Part shown: positions 62,115-64,000 of the stretch, piece by piece
Numbering within the stretch: position 1 is the stretch's first letter
How the letters are laid out: each line of letters begins with the position of its first letter
From: Acetobacter musti
Lineage (GTDB): Bacteria > Pseudomonadota > Alphaproteobacteria > Acetobacterales > Acetobacteraceae
DNA length: 64,000 nucleotides
NCBI RefSeq assembly: GCF_011516835.1
Contig: NZ_WOTB01000006.1
Coordinates: 62,001-126,000 of the forward strand
Reading direction: 5' to 3'
Translations under genes and position numbers: made by a program
The notes under the pieces: generated by a model
Database searches by the model: none
Seen by the model: the letters and a program-made list of their open reading frames with translations, nothing else
Told to the model about the DNA's origin: nothing

Positions 62115-63686
62115 CTACCTGACCGCCGACAGTTCAGCATCGCTGTCATGGAGGACACTCTCTGCCCGATGCTGCCAGGCGTCCGGCGGATCGTCCGCCG
62201 AGGAAGGCGGAGAGGGATCAGTCCGGAAATTGCTCACCAGCCTGGTCAGATTCAGGGAACTCGATTCCATGCCCTGACCCTTTTGCGCCGTCTGGTTCAC
62301 AGCATCCGCGTTTCTGCGCGTCTCATCCTCCAGCCTGGCCACACGCTGACTGATCTCGTCGACACGGGACGCCTGAACATCCGAACCCTGCGCGATCTGC
62401 TCCGCCCGCTCTCCGACAGCGCGGATCGAGGTCCTGATATTGGTGATCGCGACCCCTGCCGCATTCGCCAGCTCAACCCCGCTTTCCACCTCGCGGGCAC
62501 CCCGGTCGATCAGAGCCCTGATACGCTTCGTCGCCTCGGCGGACCGCACCGCGAGATTGCGCACCTCCTGCGCCACAACCGCAAATCCCTTGCCGGCATC
62601 CCCGGCGCGGGCAGCCTCAACCCCGGCATTCAGCGCAAGCAGATTGGTCTGCAGCGAAAGCTCGTTGATCAGACCGACAATCTGAGAAATCTCACCCGAT
62701 GAGTCCGAAATTCTGCCGATCGCATCCGTGACATCCATCACAATTTTTTCGCCCTGGCCCGCCTCCACCTCACATTCGGCGACACTGCCATTCACCTCCG
62801 CCGTCTGCCCGGCAATCATCCGCGTGGCCTCGGCAATGTTCCCGATCGTATCGGAAACGCTCTCAAGATCGCTGACCTGAGCCGCCATCCCGGAAGCGAT
62901 GTTCTGGCTCTCCCGGTTGATGGTCCGCGCATCCGTCTCCACCCGCTCCGCGTTTTCCCGGACGGAACGGGTAATCGCCGTAAGACCGCTGATCAGCGTT
63001 TCAAACGCGGTCGCCAGACGCGGCGATTTCTCCCCGAGCTGCGCATCGACCCTGATGGACAGATCGCCCTCCGCCACCTGCTCCAGAGCGTTCGCCAGCA
63101 TGTCGAGAGCGGCCTCCTGCTCCCGCGCCTCAGCCTGCCGCTGCCGCTCCGCCGTATCGAGCGCGGATGTCACGGCCAGCTCCATATCCAGCATCGTCGC
63201 CTTGATGAGCAGACCGACACGCGTGACGAGATCATCGCAGGACATCTCTCCGGTCTGCTGCGGCCCGAACAGCCAGCCAGCCCTGGCCTTCCGCTCCTCC
63301 GGCCAGCACTTCCTGATCAGATCACCGACAATCGCTTCAATCAGCAGAGAGTTTCCGGCGATATACCAGCGCGGGGAGAGCCCGATCCGCGCATGGGTGC
63401 TGCCGATCTTCGCAACCCGCCTGAGATAATGCTCCTGGAAACGCTCGGTGACGATCGCATGCCAGTGCTTCACCTGTTCGGACCGCGCATGGTCCGCCTG
63501 CGCGCGATTTGAAAAAAAATGCGATAATTCAGGATTTTTTTCTATTCGTGCATAGAAATCATCGAGAGCCTTCGGAAGGCTCCGCGCAATGTCATCGCTC
63601 GTGCTTTGAAGAATATCGAGCTGCTTCGGGCCAATGTCGAGAAATCGCACCCGTCCTTCGATATCGAAGGCTTCACTGTTCTTCAC
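62115..63686 (-). CDS. Globin-coupled methyl-accepting chemotaxis sensor
   Basis: A soluble 523-residue aerotaxis-type receptor (HemAT-like). Residues ~1-160 form a globin sensor: SLPKALDDFYARIEKNPELS and HARIGLSPRWYIAGNSLLIE (proximal His in STHARIG region). A short HAMP-like linker (LANALEQVAEGDLSIRVDAQ) leads to the coiled-coil signalling domain, whose hairpin tip is INELSLQTNLLALNAGVEAA with GFAVVAQEVRNLAVRSAEAT. No transmembrane segment is seen. A GTG start is used. It should sense oxygen or nitric oxide and drive the flagellar kinase CheA. No other chemotaxis gene is in the window. Confidence 0.92.
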   Translation of the reverse strand: MKNSEAFDIEGRVRFLDIGPKQLDILQSTSDDIARSLPKALDDFYARIEKNPELSHFFSNRAQADHARSEQVKHWHAIVTERFQEHYLRRVAKIGSTHARIGLSPRWYIAGNSLLIEAIVGDLIRKCWPEERKARAGWLFGPQQTGEMSCDDLVTRVGLLIKATMLDMELAVTSALDTAERQRQAEAREQEAALDMLANALEQVAEGDLSIRVDAQLGEKSPRLATAFETLISGLTAITRSVRENAERVETDARTINRESQNIASGMAAQVSDLESVSDTIGNIAEATRMIAGQTAEVNGSVAECEVEAGQGEKIVMDVTDAIGRISDSSGEISQIVGLINELSLQTNLLALNAGVEAARAGDAGKGFAVVAQEVRNLAVRSAEATKRIRALIDRGAREVESGVELANAAGVAITNIRTSIRAVGERAEQIAQGSDVQASRVDEISQRVARLEDETRRNADAVNQTAQKGQGMESSSLNLTRLVSNFRTDPSPPSSADDPPDAWQHRAESVLHDSDAELSAVR

Positions 63687-63894
63687 GACCAGTATCTTTC
63701 CATTCTGGGGCGGGATATGGACCCCCAGACTTACGGAAAACTGGCTAAATAAGTCTTAATTCCCGGACGCAACTGACAGCGCCCGTCCGCCGCGCTCTCC
63801 GCACCCGCCACGGAACACCCGCGAAAACATGGCCTTACCCCCGATCCCCGCCGCCATCCGGCCGAACCGTCACAACCGCGCGAGCAGCGGACCG

Positions 63895-64000
63895 TCAGAA
63901 CCGGCCGATGAACCGCGACGGCAGCCGCCACAACTCGTCCCCGGAAATATGCAGATCCAGCCTGTAAAGTTCATCCCGGCGAAAGACCGTGCTCTCCATC
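63895..64000 (-). CDS. Partial gene at the right edge (C-terminus only)
   Basis: A minus-strand frame enters from the right edge and ends in TGA at 63895: ESTVFRRDELYRLDLHISGD then ELWRLPSRFIGRF. The composition is protein-like, and the residues are probably a C-terminus. No family recognised; only 34 residues are visible, so the call is tentative. Confidence 0.35.
   Translation of the reverse strand, partial: MESTVFRRDELYRLDLHISGDELWRLPSRFIGRF

Noticed and set aside
1-64000. CRISPR array, prophage or intact insertion sequence
   Set aside because: No regularly spaced repeats, no integrase or transposase frames, and no phage structural genes were seen.

Overview
The window is GC-rich chromosomal DNA from an alphaproteobacterium. 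It looks like an acetic acid bacterium (Acetobacteraceae; the Acetobacter/Gluconacetobacter/Komagataeibacter group), but the genus cannot be fixed from sequence reading alone. The reasons are the alphaproteobacterial gene orders ileS-lspA-BamF-type lipoprotein, ispG-hisS-prfA and tlpA<>argH-lptM, the strong C/G third-position codon use, and two families of short intergenic repeats of the kind common in acetic acid bacteria. No rRNA, tRNA, CRISPR array, intact insertion sequence or prophage was seen.

Layout. 0-10 kb: the end of a zinc alcohol dehydrogenase, a 23-residue membrane peptide overlapping a membrane-protein gene, primase dnaG and sigma factor rpoD, an acetyltransferase, a methyltransferase and a polytopic membrane protein. 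10-14 kb: the rpsF-rpsR-rplI operon with a clear terminator, then cobyric acid synthase on the opposite strand, then a decayed second copy of the 3' half of rplI. 14-22 kb: surface and lipid genes (an AT-rich acyltransferase, cyclopropane fatty acid synthase, a GT61-like glycosyltransferase fused to a discoidin-like domain), a flavin reductase, an AI-2E family permease and a secreted M20 peptidase. 22-31 kb: ubiG, divergent from lysC, a nitronate monooxygenase, a RodZ-like gene, ispG, hisS and prfA. 31-41 kb: a beta-propeller diguanylate cyclase, lrgA-lrgB, and the glyoxylate shunt (aceA-glcB) divergent from a RamB/ScfR-type regulator with a palindromic operator candidate between them. 41-51 kb: a heavy-metal RND efflux operon and a two-component system, separated by an argC gene that looks foreign, then a Nudix-like gene. 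51-64 kb: gloA, BamF-type lipoprotein/lspA/ileS, L-serine dehydratase, a PepSY protein, a 45-residue protein, molbindin, a TlpA-like thioredoxin divergent from argH-lptM, and a globin-coupled chemoreceptor.

How the genes work together. aceA and glcB make the complete glyoxylate bypass for growth on acetate or ethanol-derived C2 units, and the adjacent regulator probably senses acyl-CoA or short-chain fatty acid status. The czcCBA-like operon and the nearby response regulator/kinase form a plausible metal-efflux module. ileS, lspA and the lipoprotein gene link translation with lipoprotein processing and outer-membrane assembly.

The least expected features are non-coding or remnant. They are: a roughly 180-240 bp MITE-like family with GTTTCAAA-type terminal inverted repeats and a predicted three-stem core (four copies); a second GC-rich hairpin repeat family; the rplI remnant beyond cobQ; and a strong one-strand bias of the octamer GGGNAGGG that runs against the local C-over-G skew.
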